Shown here piece after piece: positions 63,989 to 64,000 of a stretch of 64,000 bases of DNA. The notes under the pieces were generated by a model. That model was not told the DNA's origin and did not search any database. It saw only the letters and a list, made by a program, of their open reading frames with translations. The stretch comes from Paenibacillus sp. IHBB 10380 (GTDB lineage Bacteria; Bacillota; Bacilli; Paenibacillales; Paenibacillaceae). The translations under genes and the position numbers were made by a program. Position 1 is the stretch's first letter, and every line of letters starts with the position of its first letter. The stretch covers positions 5,146,001 to 5,210,000 of the forward strand of contig NZ_CP010976.1 in NCBI RefSeq assembly GCF_000949425.1, given 5' to 3'.

Positions 63989-64000
63989 ATGAGAAAGCAT
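63989..64000 (+). CDS. Start of a gene cut by the window edge
   Basis: ATG at 63989, 7 nt after GAGGAGG; only four codons (M-R-K-H) are visible. Identity cannot be given. Confidence 0.6.

Overview
The window reads as a chromosomal segment of a Paenibacillus-like Firmicute (inference). Supporting signs are moderate-to-low GC, purine-rich Shine-Dalgarno sequences, hairpin-plus-U-tract terminators, cre/LacI-type operators, sugar ABC importers that lack their own ATPase, a sigma-D type chemoreceptor promoter, and a stalk-domain secreted protein. I see no rRNA gene, intact tRNA or CRISPR array.

Layout. 1-14 kb is ordinary chromosome: a ribonuclease J gene cut by the window edge, a Gly/His repeat protein with a Tyr/Pro-rich head, a sugar importer (lipoprotein plus two permeases) followed by its probable LacI regulator, a chemoreceptor, and a SWIM/SNF2 gene pair like B. 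subtilis ywqB/ywqA. 14-36 kb is an accessory and decaying region. It mixes intact small operons (GNAT-nitrilase plus nitrilase, AraC plus siderophore-binding lipoprotein, SRPBCC, WYL regulator/reductase, MFS/TetR, hydrolase/DinB-fold, second WYL regulator) with many broken genes: an AAA ATPase, a DDE transposase, GyrI-like, mnmH, a phage-type primase, flavodoxin, IS200/IS605 tnpA and tnpB, a GIY-YIG protein, merR and two SRPBCC genes. A ~50-bp imperfect palindrome recurs here in six full or partial copies.

36-42 kb holds a LysR/monooxygenase divergent pair and a large SNF2 ATPase in which the SWIM finger is fused to the motor, giving the window one split and one fused version of the same architecture.

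41.4-59 kb is a polysaccharide-utilisation locus. A LacI regulator with a perfect palindromic operator precedes a run of ten same-strand genes: a solute-binding lipoprotein, a 990-residue two-part protein ending in a second binding domain, two permeases, an NHL/TPR-like/Yip1-like membrane protein, a DUF5696 protein, two more permeases, a GH16 lipoprotein and a cytoplasmic GH2 enzyme. After a terminator comes a CE7-type esterase. The likely flow is cleavage outside by GH16, capture and import by two transporters sharing a remote ATPase, then deacetylation and GH2 hydrolysis inside. DUF5696, the NHL-Yip1 protein and the 990-residue binding protein are the parts with no settled role and are the best candidates for new biology.

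59-64 kb has a PadR/membrane-protein operon, a small excisionase-like helix-turn-helix protein, a stalk-domain secreted protein, an FAD oxidoreductase, and the first codons of another gene at the right edge.
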